A stretch of 64,000 nucleotides of DNA from Dryomyza anilis. Taxonomy: Eukaryota; Arthropoda; Insecta; Diptera; Dryomyzidae. Shown piece by piece: positions 45,878 to 59,300 of the stretch (the first letter of the stretch is position 1; each line of letters begins with the position of its first letter). The position numbers and the translations under genes were made by a program. The notes below the pieces were generated by a model. It did no database searches, was not told the origin of the DNA, and worked only from the letters and a program-made list of their open reading frames with translations. The DNA lies in the NCBI GenBank assembly GCA_951804985.1, contig OX638130.1:128601593-128665592 (forward strand). Direction: 5' to 3'.

Positions 45878-46134
45878 TGTGGTGAGTTTTAATGTGGTGA
45901 GTTTCAGTGTGGTGAGTTTAGATGAGATGAATTTTGGTGTGGTGAGTTTTAGTGTCGTAAGTTTTAGTGTGGTGAGTTTTAGTGTGGTGAATTTTATTGT
46001 GTTGAGTTTCGTGTGGTGAATTTTATTGTGGTGAGTTTTAGAGTGGTGAGTTTTAGTGTGGTGAGTTTTAGTGTGGAGAGTTTTAGTGTGGTGAATTTTA
46101 GTGTGGTGAATTATAGTGTGGTGAGTTTTAATGT
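45878..46134. repeat. 15-bp minisatellite, gtgtggtgagtttta type
   Basis: About 17 imperfect copies of a 15-bp unit (consensus gtgtggtgagtttta), starting immediately after the previous array and sharing its period but not its sequence. Confidence 0.8.
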
Positions 46135-46389
46135 GTGGTTGCTTTTGTATATTTTTGTTTATATTTAAATTTTTTGTTTCATCTTTTTAGCTTTTGTGTG
46201 TGCTGAGTTATGTCGTTTGGAATGTTTAGGTTGTATGGGAGGTACCAAGAGTTTTATATATATAGATTTATATTTCTTAATGAGATTGGACGAATTTCCA
46301 TATTTTAGTCTTTCAGCCCACCAGCAGCCATTGGACACCACTTCTTTTTTGATACCGCTAAACAGTTTGGAGGGTTACATCCTTTTGAA

Positions 46390-47537
46390 TAGAGATGGGC
46401 ACGTGAGTGAGTTTTAACTCACACACACTCACTCACGCTCACGAACGAATTTTTCTAATCATGCACACTCACTCACGGTCTTTTTTGCTCTACTCACACT
46501 CACTCACAATCACGTGAGTAAAATTAAGATTCAATCACAATCATGCGTGATCACGCGTGATTCACGTGAAACACGCTGAATCACGTGTTTTTTTTTCAGA
46601 ATGCATAAACATACATATTTCATTTGTATATATTGGTGAGATTGGTCGACCGAGCGTGGCACCTCTAATAAAAGCCACATCTTTAAAACGCAATAATGAT
46701 ATTAGGATGTTAGGGAGTTTGATAAAATATATCTTAATTTTTAACGGAGATGGAAATGTGACAGACCTTCGATGTGCTGTTCATATAAAAACAAAAAAAT
46801 TGCCTCGAAAAATAATTATCCTGTAAAGCATGTGTGTAAAATCTTTGAGAATTGTCTCTTGAAAAATGATCTCTGGAAAAGAATTATCAATAAAAGATTA
46901 GTCCGGGATAGAATTTACCAGGAATGAATTGACTTTGTGAACAACGATTTTTTTTGGTTACTCATTTATAACTCGAATAAAAACTAGACCCCACACGAAC
47001 CTCTGGAACAAACTAAACTTAATAAACAAAAGGAAGTCAATACAGAGTTATCATGTATAGTTGAAATTGAAAATACAACTTTTTACAAAAATGGGTATAT
47101 CGAAAAAAAAAAACAAAAATGCGTTCTATGTCTATTTCCATGAACGGTCGTATGAAACCCAGCAAAAACTATTGACATGACCCCACACAAATTGTCTAGC
47201 CCATACTAAGTACGGCCGGTTTGCAGGGGTTAGATCAATTGTTGACTGAAATCTTGCAACTTATTCTGAATTGAAGAAGGGGTGGGTATATAACGGTCGG
47301 TTTGATTTATTATAGTTCTGAATAGTGGGCAGCCGCATTCCCAAAGCCATCTGAGTTCAAGGGGTGGCTCTACTTGTTCTGTAGTTCTGCAAAAATATAG
47401 AAAAATCGAACTAATTAAAAGTGAGATTTTTTATTTTATGAAATATTCGACTTACTCACTCACAATCACGTGACCAAAATTAGGATTCAATCACAATCAC
47501 GCGTGATTCACTTGAATCACGCTCATGCCCATCTCTA
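46390..47537. mobile_element. 1,148-bp hAT-type non-autonomous element with exact 8-bp target duplication
   Basis: The ends are 'tagagatgggca' and 'tgcccatctcta', flanked by identical 8-mers 'cttttgaa' (46382-46389 and 47538-47545). An 8-bp duplication and ends of this form are hallmarks of the hAT superfamily. Subterminal regions at both sides are packed with 'cactcac', 'cacgtga' and 'aatcacgcgtgattcac' motifs, as expected for transposase-binding repeats. The interior shows no transposase; the 89-codon frame at 46557 has no recognisable domain. The exact duplication suggests a fairly recent insertion. Confidence 0.88.
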
Positions 47538-48270
47538 CTTTTGAACAAATTGTATTATACATTTTGTTCTATACGGGTCTCAATAGTCCCTCGCTTTATT
47601 TACTTCAAATGATGAGATTTAAATTCTCATCTTTACTTTTTGAAAATGTGAAATAAATTATTTTTTTTTTAATTTTGCGCAAATTTACGATTCATAAATC
47701 CTGATTTACGATCCGGTAATTTTAGTCGAGTTTTTCAATAACATTTTCAAATTAAAGTTCGCTTAAACTAGATGCCATTTTGTCTATAGTCAACATAAAA
47801 CAATATTTTAAAATGTATTATTAACTGCATTCTTAAGCATGCAGTTAATTGTCTATAATTTTCTATAAATTTAACGACATTTAGCAGTTTTAATTAGGAG
47901 CTATAGATGTTTAAAAAAATACTGAATAGTTAAAAGTTAGTTCATCTTGCCCAGAAAAATCAGACCTTAGTGTCTTTTTGTGTATCAACACCAGAAAATC
48001 TAATATTTTCAAAAAGTATGCGAAAAAAATAAAATATACGTGTTTCCTAGTTTTTCTTGTTTAATTCGTCTAACATTTTAAAATGTATTTTAATATTTTA
48101 CAAATATCACTCATACGACCCGTCTACCACATGATGAATTAATTTGATTATTTTTTGATGAATCTAATCAAATTGAAAGTATTTCATAACTAACAGACTT
48201 AAAACTAACTATAATTATACAAATTTTATTTAAAATAAAAATTAGTTCATCGAAAAAAAAAATTGAGGAG

Positions 48271-49018
48271 AAACGAGTTGGGAAAGTTAGGTCACATGGG
48301 TTAGTTCGGTCAAATGGGACGGACTTTTAAATGTATTGTAAGGTGAATTCTTAGTAGCCGCGGTAGCTCAGTGGTTAGTCCGTTGGACTGCGAGTCGAAA
48401 GGTCCCCGGTTCAAGCCTGGACTGGGGCTAACAACATCTTTTCATAGAAACATTTTTCTATACCGCGCTACCTCTCGTCAGTAAATGGCAAACCTACGAG
48501 AGTAAAATCATTGCCTATGAAAAGCTCTCACCCGCCGTTCGGATTCGGCAATAAACTGTAGGTCCCACCACTTTGAGTACAAATATAACACACACAGCTC
48601 AAAATGGTGAGAGAGCTCGGCCGAAGTTCTGTACAGGACTGTAGCGCCAAACTATTATATTATTATTAAGGTGAATTCTTACAATATATTTTAAATTTTA
48701 TAACTATATCTTGAATACTTTTCGAGGTATTAGTTCCTAAAGTTTTATATAAAAGTGGGAGGTGAGCGTGTCTGTTGACCGATTTGGCTCAAACTGAGTT
48801 CCTACTTTTGGCTAAGACATATTGTGACCAAATTTAATCGTATTTTGACCAGTATTTTTCAAGTTTCCTCGTATACGGACATCAAGACAGACATACAGAC
48901 AGACAGACGGACATAGCTAAACGGAATATATATACTTTTTCATACCGGTCATCCTAAGGTGCGTTACAATATCTGCACAAACTTAATATACCCTGTACCT
49001 CATAGGTGTAGGGTATAA
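48271..49018 (-). repeat. Repeat family B, copy interrupted by SINE S5
   Basis: Reverse-orientation copy of the 40195 repeat. The hairpin end lies at 48990-49016 ('ccctgtacctcataggtgta') and the far end at 48271 ('aaacgagttgggaaagttag'). About 300 bp of the consensus middle is missing, and SINE S5 (48354-48667) is inserted with a 14-bp target duplication. Confidence 0.8.
48354..48667 (+). mobile_element. tRNA-derived SINE, copy S5, with 14-bp target duplication
   Basis: The cleanest full-length copy, 314 bp. The head is 'gtagccgcggtagctcagtg', the B box 'ggttcaagcc', and the body ends 'acaggactgtagcgcc' followed by an (ATT)n tail. It is flanked by perfect 14-bp repeats 'aaggtgaattctta' (48340-48353 and 48668-48681). 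That duplication and the 3' simple-repeat tail are signs of LINE-mediated retroposition. Confidence 0.9.
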
Positions 49019-50349
49019 AAATTGATGTCGAAGTAAACCTTAAAAGTCAGAAAAATACCCAAAATATACAGCAAATTATTTTTATATCAACTAATCTAAA
49101 TTCAACGTGAAGTTATTCAATTTATTTCCATAATAGATTCCAAAGCATTCTGAAAATATCGAAACTATGAGGACTCCAATAAAAAAAAAGTGACACCCAT
49201 AAAAAAACCTATAAAAATTGTTTAAAAAGAGACTGGGCATTTTAATTTTTTTATTCTAATTTTTTGGGAATTTTTACTAAAAATATTAAAATAGATTGGC
49301 GGACTAAATAATTTTTAGATTTTCGGAACTGGAATCTCTATATTTATAGACACTTGCATTGCTTTATATATAATATTTATTTTCACTTGTTTTAATTCAA
49401 TAAACATCTTAATAGTTTGATGTTTAGTTTGATGCAGCAAAATGAATGATCTATATTATATTCTAAAAACGAAAATGAAATATGCCATAGACAAAGAATT
49501 CAAAACAAGCAGCAACAACAAAAGTTGGCAACAGCAAAATCTAAGTCTAAATTGAATTCGCAACCAGCAGAATGGAACAGCAGAATTTGTATAAAGCAAA
49601 AGGTCGAATTGTGTAGGAATTTCAAACTAATTAATAGAAAAGAAAATGAAAAACGAGATGTGTGAAATAATAAATAAAAAGAGATCAATAATTGGTTGCA
49701 GATAAATTCGCCTAAGTGATCTAAATTAATTTGCAAAAGTGAATTAAATTAAAGAAAGCGCATTAAACATCGAAATCGAAGTTATTGTGTTTTCAAACAA
49801 TAGCAATTATATCCTTTTCCGAGAGAAATTCAGACAGTAAAATAAATGAAACAAAAATAGCAAAGCAGACCAAAAGCGCCAAAAAGCAGACTTTACATTT
49901 TTAATCCTAGTGGAATTGATGGAAATCGAAGTTATTGTTTTAGATGAAATTCTACTCTCAAAGAGTATTTTATATGTAACAAATATTGATTTTACTTTTT
50001 AAATTTGAACATAAAAATTTTAAATCCGCGAAAATGCACATTTAACTTAAAAGTTTCAAATGAAATTCAGACTTTTGTCTGTATGATCCAGTTCAACAAA
50101 ATTTAATGTATTCAATTGAAAGCCATGCAAACGCCAAAATTTGAATAAACTGTACTGGCGGCTATTTTGAAGCATGTTGTTTTAATTCAATTTTCACTTT
50201 GCAGCACAAAATGCAGCAACGAATGTCCGTATTACAATCCAAAAATATTCCATATTCTGATGTCGACTGCGAGGTTACCAAAAAATTTTCATGGCCCATA
50301 GTTGCATATGATACGCAGACAACTGGCGCAGTTGGTGCATCATTGAAAT
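49019..50349. other. AT-rich sequence before the satellite
   Basis: No gene, exon or clear repeat was recognised on either strand. The 78-codon minus frame at 49500-49736 has low-complexity AT-driven composition. Confidence 0.5.
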
Positions 50350-53300
50350 AGTTAAACTTTTCTAATTATTTGGTATAAAAATCATAAAATTCGACCAAGT
50401 AGAAATCGAGAAATCACATCTTCAACTTCAAATGGCTGTAGAATCTAAACAGAGCGTCGTAGAGGGGTCAAACTTTGCACTTTTTGCTTCATATGAAATA
50501 TCGTTATTTGGTATAAAAATCATAAAATTCAACCAAGCAGAATTCGAGAAATCACATCTTCAACTTCAAATGGCTGTAGAATCTAAACGGAACGTCGTGG
50601 GGGGGTCAAACTTTGCAGCAGAATTCGAGAAATCACATATTCAACTTCAAATGGCCGTAAAATCTAAACGGAGCGTCGTAGAGGGATCAAACTTATTTCA
50701 TTTTACCCCATATGAAATATCGTTATTTGGTATAAAAATCATAAAATTCGACCAAGCAGAATTCGATAAATCACATCTTCAACTTCAAATGGCCGTAGAA
50801 TCTAAACGGAGCGTCGTAGAGGGGTCAAACTTTGCACTTTTTACCTCATATGAAATATCTTTATTTGGTATAAAAAATCATAAAATTCGACCAAGCAGAA
50901 TTCGAGAAATCACATCTTCAACTTCAAATGGCCGTAGAATCGAATCGGAGCGTCGCAGAGGAGTCAATATTTGCACTTTTTACCTCATATGAAATATCTT
51001 TATTTGGTATAAAAATCATAAAATTCGACCAAGCAGAATACGATAAATCACATCTTTAACTTCAAATGGCTGTAGAATCTAAACGGAGCGTCGTAGAGGC
51101 GTTAAACTTTGCACTTTTTACCTCATATTAAATACCGTTATTTGGTATTTAATAGAGAGGTCAAACTTTGCACTTTTTACCTTATATGAAATATCGTTAT
51201 TTGGTATAAAAATCATAAAATTCGACCAAGCAGAATTCGAGAAATCATATCTTCAACTTCAAATGGCTGTAGAATCTAAACGGAGCGTCGTAGAGGCGTT
51301 AAACTTTGCACTTTTTACCTCATATTAAATTCCGTTATTTGGTATAAAAGTCAAAAATTCGACCAAGCTGAATTCGAGAAATCACATCTTCAACTTCAAA
51401 TGGCTGTAGAATCTAAACGGAGCGTCGTAGAGGGATCAAACTTTGCACTTTTTACCTCATATTAAATATCTTCATTTGGTATAAAAATCATAAAATTCGA
51501 CCAAGCAGAATTCGAGAAATCACATCTTCAACTTCAAATGGCCGTAGAATCTAAACGGAGCGTCGCAGAGGGGTCAAACTTTGCACATTTTACCTCATAT
51601 GAAATATCGTTATTTGGTATAAAAGTCAAAAAGTTCGACCAAGCTGAATTCGAGAAATCACATCTTCAACTTCAAATGGCTGTAGAATCTAAACGGAGCG
51701 TCGTAGAGGGGTCAAACTTTGCACTTCTTACCTCATATGAAATATCGTTATCGAACAAGCAGAATTCGAGAAATCACATCTTCAACTTCAAATGGTTGTA
51801 GAATCTAAACGGAGCGTCGTAGAGGGGTCAAACTTTGCACTTTTTACCTCATATGAAATATCGTTATTTGATATAAAAATCATAAAATTCGACCAAGCAA
51901 AATTCGAGAAATCACAACTTCAACTTCAAATGGCTGTAGAATCTAAACGGAGCATCTTTGAGAGGTCAAACTTTGCACTTTTTACCTCATATGAAATATC
52001 GTGATTTGGTATAAAAAATCATAAAATTCGACCAAGCAGAATTCGAGAAATCACATCTTCAACTTCAAATGGCTGTAGAATCTAAACGGAGCGTCGTAGA
52101 GGGGTCAAACTTTGCACTTTTTACCTCATTTTTTTTTGGTATATATTTGGTATAAAAATCATAAAAATCGACCAAGCAGTATTCGAGAAATCACATCTTC
52201 AAATGGCTGTAGAATCTAAACGGAGCGTCGTAGAGGCGTTAAACTTTGCACTTTTTACCTCATATTAAATACCGTTATTTGGTATAAAAGTCAAAAATTC
52301 GACCAAGCTGAATTCGAGAAATCACATCTTCAACTTCAAATAGCTGTAGAATCTAAACGGAGCGTCGTAGAGGGATCAAACTTTGCACTTTTTACCTCAT
52401 ATTAAATATCTTCATTTGGTATAAAAATCATAAAATTCGACCAAGCAGAATTCGAGAAATCACATCTTCAACTTCAAATGGCCGTAGAATCTAAACGGAG
52501 CGTCGCAGAGGGGTCAAACTTTGCACATTTTACCTCATATGAAATATCGTTATTTGGTATAAAAGTCAAAAAGTTCGACCAAGCTGAATTCGAGAAATCA
52601 CATCTTCAACTTCAAATGGCTGTAGAATCTAAACGGAGCGTCGTAGAGGGGTCAAACTTTGCACTTTTTACCTCATATGAAATATCGTTATTTGATATAA
52701 AAATCATAAAATTCGACCAAGCAAAATTCGAGAAATCACAACTTCAACTTCAAATGGCTGTAGAATCTAAACGGAGCATCTTTGAGAGGTCAAACTTTGC
52801 ACTTTTTACCTCATATGAAATATCGTGATTTGGTATAAAAAATCATAAAATTCGACCAAGCAGAATTCGAGAAATCACATCTTCAACTTCAAATGGCTGT
52901 AGAATCTAAACGGAGCGTCGTAGAGGTGTCAAACATTGCACTTTTTACCTCATATGAAATATCTTTATTTGGTATAAAAATCATAAAATTCGACCAAGCA
53001 GAATTCGAGAAATCACATCTTCAACTTCAAATGGCTGTAGAATCTAAACGGAGCGTCGTAGAGGGGTCAAACTTTGCACTTTTTACCTCATATGAAATAT
53101 AGTTATTTGATATAAAAATCATAAAATTCGACCAAGCAGAATTCGAGAAATCACATCTTCAACTTCAAATGGCTGTAGAATCTGAACGGAGCGTCGTAGA
53201 GGGGTCAAACTTTGCACTTTTTACCTCATATGAAATATCGTTATTTGATATAAAAATCATAAAATTCCACCAAGCAGAATTCGAGAAATCACATCTTCAA

Positions 53301-56300
53301 CTTCAAATGGCTGTAGAATCTAAACGGAGCGTCGTAGAGGGGTCAAACTTTGCACTTTTTACCTCATATGGAATAAAAATCATAAAATTCGACCAATCAG
53401 AATTCGAGAAATCACATCTTCAACTTTAAATGGCTGTAGAATTTAAACGGAGCGTCATAGAGGGGTCAAACTTTGCACTTTTTACCTCATATGAAATATC
53501 TTTATTTAGTATAAAAATCATAAAATTCGACCAAGCAGAATTCGAGAAATCACAACTTCAACTTCAAATGGCTGTAGAATCTAAACGGGTCTAACTTTGC
53601 ACTTTTTACCTCATATGAAATATTTTTATTTGATATAAAAATCATAAAATTCGACCAAGCAGAATTCGAGAAATCACATCTGTAACTTCAAATGGCAGTA
53701 GAATCTAAACGGAGCGTCGCAGACGGGTCAAACTTTGCACTTTTTAACTCATATGAAATATCGTTATTTGGTATAAAAATCATAAAATTCGACCAAGCAG
53801 AATTCGAGAAATCACATCTTCAACTTCAAATGGCTTTAGAATCTAAACGGAGCGTCGCAGATGGGTCAAACTTTGCACTTTTTAACTCATATGAAATATC
53901 GTTATTTGGTATAAAAATCATAAAATTCGACCAACCAGAATTCGGGAACTCACATTTTCAACTTCAAATAGCTGTAGAATCTAAACGGAGCGTCGTAGAG
54001 GGGTCAAACTTTGCACTTTTTCCTCATTTTAAATACCGTTAAATGGTGTAAAAATCATAAAACTCGACCAAGTAGAATTCGAGAAGTTACATCTTCAACT
54101 TCAAATGGCCGTAGAATCTAACCGGAGCGTCGTAGAGGGGTCAAACATTGCACTTTTAACTCATATGAAATATCGTTATTTGGTATAAAAGTCATAAAAT
54201 TCGACCTAGCTGAAATCGAGATATCACATCTTCAACTTCAAATGGCTGTAGAATCTAAACGGAGCGTCGTAGAGGGGTTAAACTTTGCACTTTTTACCTC
54301 ATATGAAATATCTTTATTTGGTATAAAAATCATAAAATTCGACCAAGCAGAATTTGAGAAATCACATGTTCAACTTCAAATGGCTGTAGAATCTAAACGG
54401 AGCGTCGTAGAGGGGTCAAACTTTGCACTTTTTAACTCATATGAAATATCGTTATTTGGTATAAAAATCATAAAATTCGACCAATCAGAATTCGGGAACT
54501 CACATTTTCAACTTCAAATAGCTGTAGAAGCTAAACGGAGCGTCGTAGAGGGGTCAAACTTTGCACTTTTTCCTCATTTTAAATACCGTTAAATGGTGTA
54601 AAAATCATAAAACTCGACCAAGTAGAATTCGAGAAGTTACATCTTCAACTTCAAATGGCCGTAGAATCTAACCGGAGCGTCGTAGAGGGGTCAAACATTG
54701 CACTTTTAACCTCATATGAAATATCGTTATTTGGTATAAAAGTCATAAAATTCGACCTAGCTGAATTCGAGATATCACATCTTCAACTTCAAATGGCTGT
54801 AGAATCTAAACGGAGCGTCGTAGAGGGGTTAAACTTTGCACTTTTTACCTCATATGAAATATCTTTATTTGGTATAAAAATGTTAAATTCGACCAAGCAC
54901 AGTTCTAGAAATCACATCTTCAACTTCAAATGGCTGTAGAATCTAAACGGAGCGTCGCAGACGGGTCAAACTTTGCACTTTTTAACTCATATGAAATATC
55001 GTTATTTGGTATAAAAATCATAAAATTCGACCAATCAGAATTCGGGAACTCACATTTTCAACTTCAAATAGCCGTAGAATCTAACCGGAGCGTCGTAGAG
55101 GGGTCAAACTTTGCACTTTTTACCTCATATGAAATATCGTTATTTGGTATAAAAGTCATAAAATTCGACCAAGCAGAATTCGATAAATCACATCTTCAAC
55201 TTCAAATGGCTGTAGAATCTAAACGGAGCGTCGTAGAGGGGTTAAACTTTGCACTTTTTACCTCATATGAAATATCTTTATTTGGTATAAAAATCATAAA
55301 ATTCGACCAAGCAGAATTCGAGAAATCACATGTTCAACTTCAAATGGCTGTAGAATCTAAACGGAGCGTCGTAGAGGGGTCAAACTTTGCACGTTTTACT
55401 TCATATGAAATATCTTTATTTAGTATAAAAATCATAAAATTCGACCAAGCAGAATTCGAGAATTCACATCTGTATCTTCAAATGGCTGTAGAATCTAAAC
55501 GAAGCGTTGTAGAGGGGTAAAACTTTGCACTTTTTACCTCATATGAAATATCTTTATTTGGTATAAAAATCATAAAATTCGACCAAGCAGAATTCGAGAA
55601 ATCACATCTTCAACTTCAAATGGCAGTAGAATCTAAACGGAGCGTCGTAGAGGGGTCAAACTTTGCACTTTTTACCTCATATGAAATATCTTTATTTAGT
55701 ATAAAAATCATAAAATTCGACCAAGCAGAATTCGAGAAATCACATCTGTAACTTCAAATGGCTGTAGAATCTAAACAAAGCGTCGTAGAGGGGTAAACTT
55801 TGCACTTTTTACCTCATATGAAATATCTTTATTTGGTATAAAAATCATAAAATTCGACCAATCAGAATTCGAGAAATCACATCTTCAACTTCAAATGGCT
55901 GTAGAATATAAACGGAGCGTCGTAGAGGGGTCAAACTTTGCACTTTTTACCTCATATGAAATATTTTTATTTGGTATAAAAATCATAAAATTCGACCAAG
56001 CAGAGTTCGAGAAATCACATCTTCAACTTCAAATGGCTTTAGAATCTAAACGGAGCGTCGTAGAGGGGTCAAACTTTGCACTTTTTACCTCATATGAAAT
56101 ATCTTTATTTGGTATAAAAATCATAAAATTCGACCAAGCAGAATTCGAGAAATTACATCTTCAACTTCAAATGGCCGTAGAATCTAAACGGTGCGTCGTA
56201 GAGGGGTAAAACTTCGCACTTTTTACCTCATATGAAATATCTTTATTTGGTATAAAAATCATAAAATTCGACCAAGCAGAATTCGAGAAATCACATCTTC

Positions 56301-59300
56301 AACTTCAAATGGCTTTAGAATCTAAACGGAGCGTCGTAGAGGGGTCAAACTTTGCACTTTTTACCTCATATGAAATATCTTTATTTGGTATAAAAATCAT
56401 AAAATTCGACCAAGCAGAATTCGAGAAATTACATCTTCAACTCCAAATGGCCGTAGAATCTAAACGGTGCGTCGTAGAGGGGTAAAACTTTGCACTTTTT
56501 ACCTCATATGAAATATCTTTATTTGGTATAAAAATCATAAAATTCGACCAAGCAGAGTTCGAGAAATCACATCTTCAACTTCAAATGGCTTTAGAATCTA
56601 AACGGAGCGTCGTAGAGGGGTCAAACTTTGCACTTTTTACCTCATATGAAATATCTTTATTTGGTATAAAAATCATAAAATTCGACCAAGCAGAATTCGA
56701 GAAATTACATCTTCAACTTCAAATGGCCGTAGAATCTAAACGGTGCGTCGTAGAGGGGTAAAACTTTGCACTTTTTACCTCATATGAAATATCTTTATTT
56801 GGTCTAAAAATCATAAAATTCGACCAAGCAGAATTCGAGAAATCACATCTTCAACTTCAAATGGCTTTAGAATCTAAACGGAGCGTCGTAGAGGGGTCAA
56901 ACTTTGCACTTTTTACCTCATATGAAATATCTTTATTTGGTATAAAAATCATAAAATTCGACCAAGCAGAATTCGAGAAATCACATCTTCAACTTCAAAT
57001 GGCTGTAGAATCTAAACGGAGCGTCGTAGAGGGGTCAAACTTAGCACTTTTTACCTCATATGAAATATCTTTATTTAGTATAAAAATCATAAAATTCGAC
57101 CAAGCAGAATTCGAGAAATCACATCTGTACCTTCAAATGGCTGTAGAATCTAAACAAAGCGTCGTAGAGGGGTAAAACTTTGCACTTTTTACCTCATATG
57201 AAATATCTTTATTTGGTATAAAAATCATAAAATTCGACCAATCAGAATTCGAGAAATCACATCTTCAACTTCAAATGGCTGTAGAATCTAAACGGAGCGT
57301 CGTAGAGGGGTCAAACTTTGCACTTTTTACCTCATATGAAATATTTTTATTTGGTATAAAAATCATAAAATTCGACCAAGCAGAGTTCGAGAAATCACAT
57401 CTTCAACTTCAAATGGCTTTAGAATCTAAACGGAGCGTCGTAGAGGGGTCAAACTTTGCACTTTTTACCTCATATGAAATATTTTTATTTAGTATATTTA
57501 GTATAAAAATCATAAAATTCGACCAAGCAGAATTCGAGAAATCACATCTGTAACTTCAAATGGCTGTAGAATCTTAACGAAGCGTCGTAGAGGGGTAAAA
57601 CTTTGCACTTTTTACCTCATATGAAATATCTTTATTTGGTATAAAAATCATAAAATTCGACCAAGCAGAATTCGAGAAATTACATCTTCAACTCAAATGG
57701 CCGTAGAATCTAAACGGAGCGTCGTAGAGGAAGCAAACTTTGCACTTTTTACCTCGTATGAAATATCTTTATTTGGTATAAAAATCATAAAATTCGACCA
57801 ATCAGAATTCGAGAAATCACATCTTCAACTTCAAATGGATGTAGAATCTAAACGGAGCGTCGTAGAGGGGTCAAACATTGCACTTTTTACCTCATATGAA
57901 ATATTTTCATTTGGTATAAAAATCATAAAATTCGACCAAGCAGAATTCGAGAAATCACATCTTCAACTTCAAATGGCTGTTGAATCTAAACGGAGCGTCG
58001 TAGAGGGGTCAAACTTTGCACTTTTTACTTCATATGAAATATCTTTATTTGGTATAAAATTCATAAAATTCGACTAAGCAGAATTCGAGAAATCAAATCT
58101 TCACCTTCAAATGGCTGTAGAATCTAAACGGAGCGTCGTAGAGGTGTCAAACATTGCACTTTTTACCTCATATGAAATATCTTTATTTGGTATAAAAATC
58201 ATAAAATTCGACCAAGCAGAATTCGAGAATTCACATCTGTATCTTCAAATGGCTGTAGAATCTAAACGAAGCGTCGTAGAGGGGTATAACTTTGCACTTT
58301 TTACCTCATATGAAATATCTTTATTTGGTATCAAAATCATAAAATTCGACCAAGCAGAATTCGAGAAATCACATCTTCAACTTCAAATGGCTGTAGAATC
58401 TAAACGGAGCGTCGTAGAGGGGTCAAACTTTGCACTTTTTACTTCATATGAAATATCTTTATTTAGTATAAAAATCATAAAATTCGACCAAGCAGAATTC
58501 GAGAAATCACATCTGTAACTTCAAATGGCTGTAGAATCTAAACGAAGCGTCGTAGAGGGGTAAAACTTTGCACTTTTTACCTCATATGAAATATCTTTAT
58601 TTGGTATAAAAATCATAAAATTCGACCAAGCAGAATTCGAGAAATTACATCTTCAACTTCAAATGGCCGTAGAATCTAAACGGAGCGTCGTAGAGGGGTC
58701 AAACTTTGCACTTTTTACGTCATATGAAAAATCATAAAATTCGACCAAGCAGAATTCGAGAAATCACATCTGTAACTTCAAATGGCTGTAGAATCTAAAC
58801 GAAGCGTCGTAGAGGGGTAAAACTTTGCACTTTTTACCTCATATGAAATATCTTTATTTGGTATAAAAATCATAAAATTCGACCAAGCAGAATTCGAGAA
58901 ATTACATCTTCAACTTCAAATGGCCGTAGAATCTAAACGGAGCGTCGTAGAGGGGTCAAACTTTGCACTTTTTACTTCATATGAAAAATCATAAAATTCG
59001 ACCAAGCAGAATTCGAGAAATCACATCTTCAACTTCAAATGGCTGTAGAATCTAAACGAAGCGTCGTAGAGGGGTAAAACTTTGCACTTTTTACCTCATA
59101 TGAAATATCTTTATTTGGTATAAAAATCATAAAATTCGACCAAGCAGAATTCGAGAAATTACATCTTCAACTTCAAATGGCCGTAGAATCTAAACGGAGC
59201 GTCGTAGAGGAAGCAAACTTTGCACTTTTTACCTCATATGAAATATCTTTATTTGGTATAAAAATCATAAAATTCGACCAATCAGAATTCGAGAAATCAC

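Larger units (their letters stand above)
38118..50349 (-). other. Inferred nAChR intron up to the satellite array
   Basis: I looked for the Cys-loop exon and earlier extracellular-domain exons on the minus strand and found none. The stretch holds several mobile elements, two minisatellites and a probable nested gene on the plus strand, each listed. The 38.4-38.85 and 44.2-45.1 kb parts are GC-richer than the rest and contain no recognised exon. Confidence 0.5.

Noticed and set aside
46196..46417. 73-codon plus-strand ORF just left of the hAT element
   Set aside because: It runs into the transposon end and has no domain, so its C-terminus is created by the insertion.
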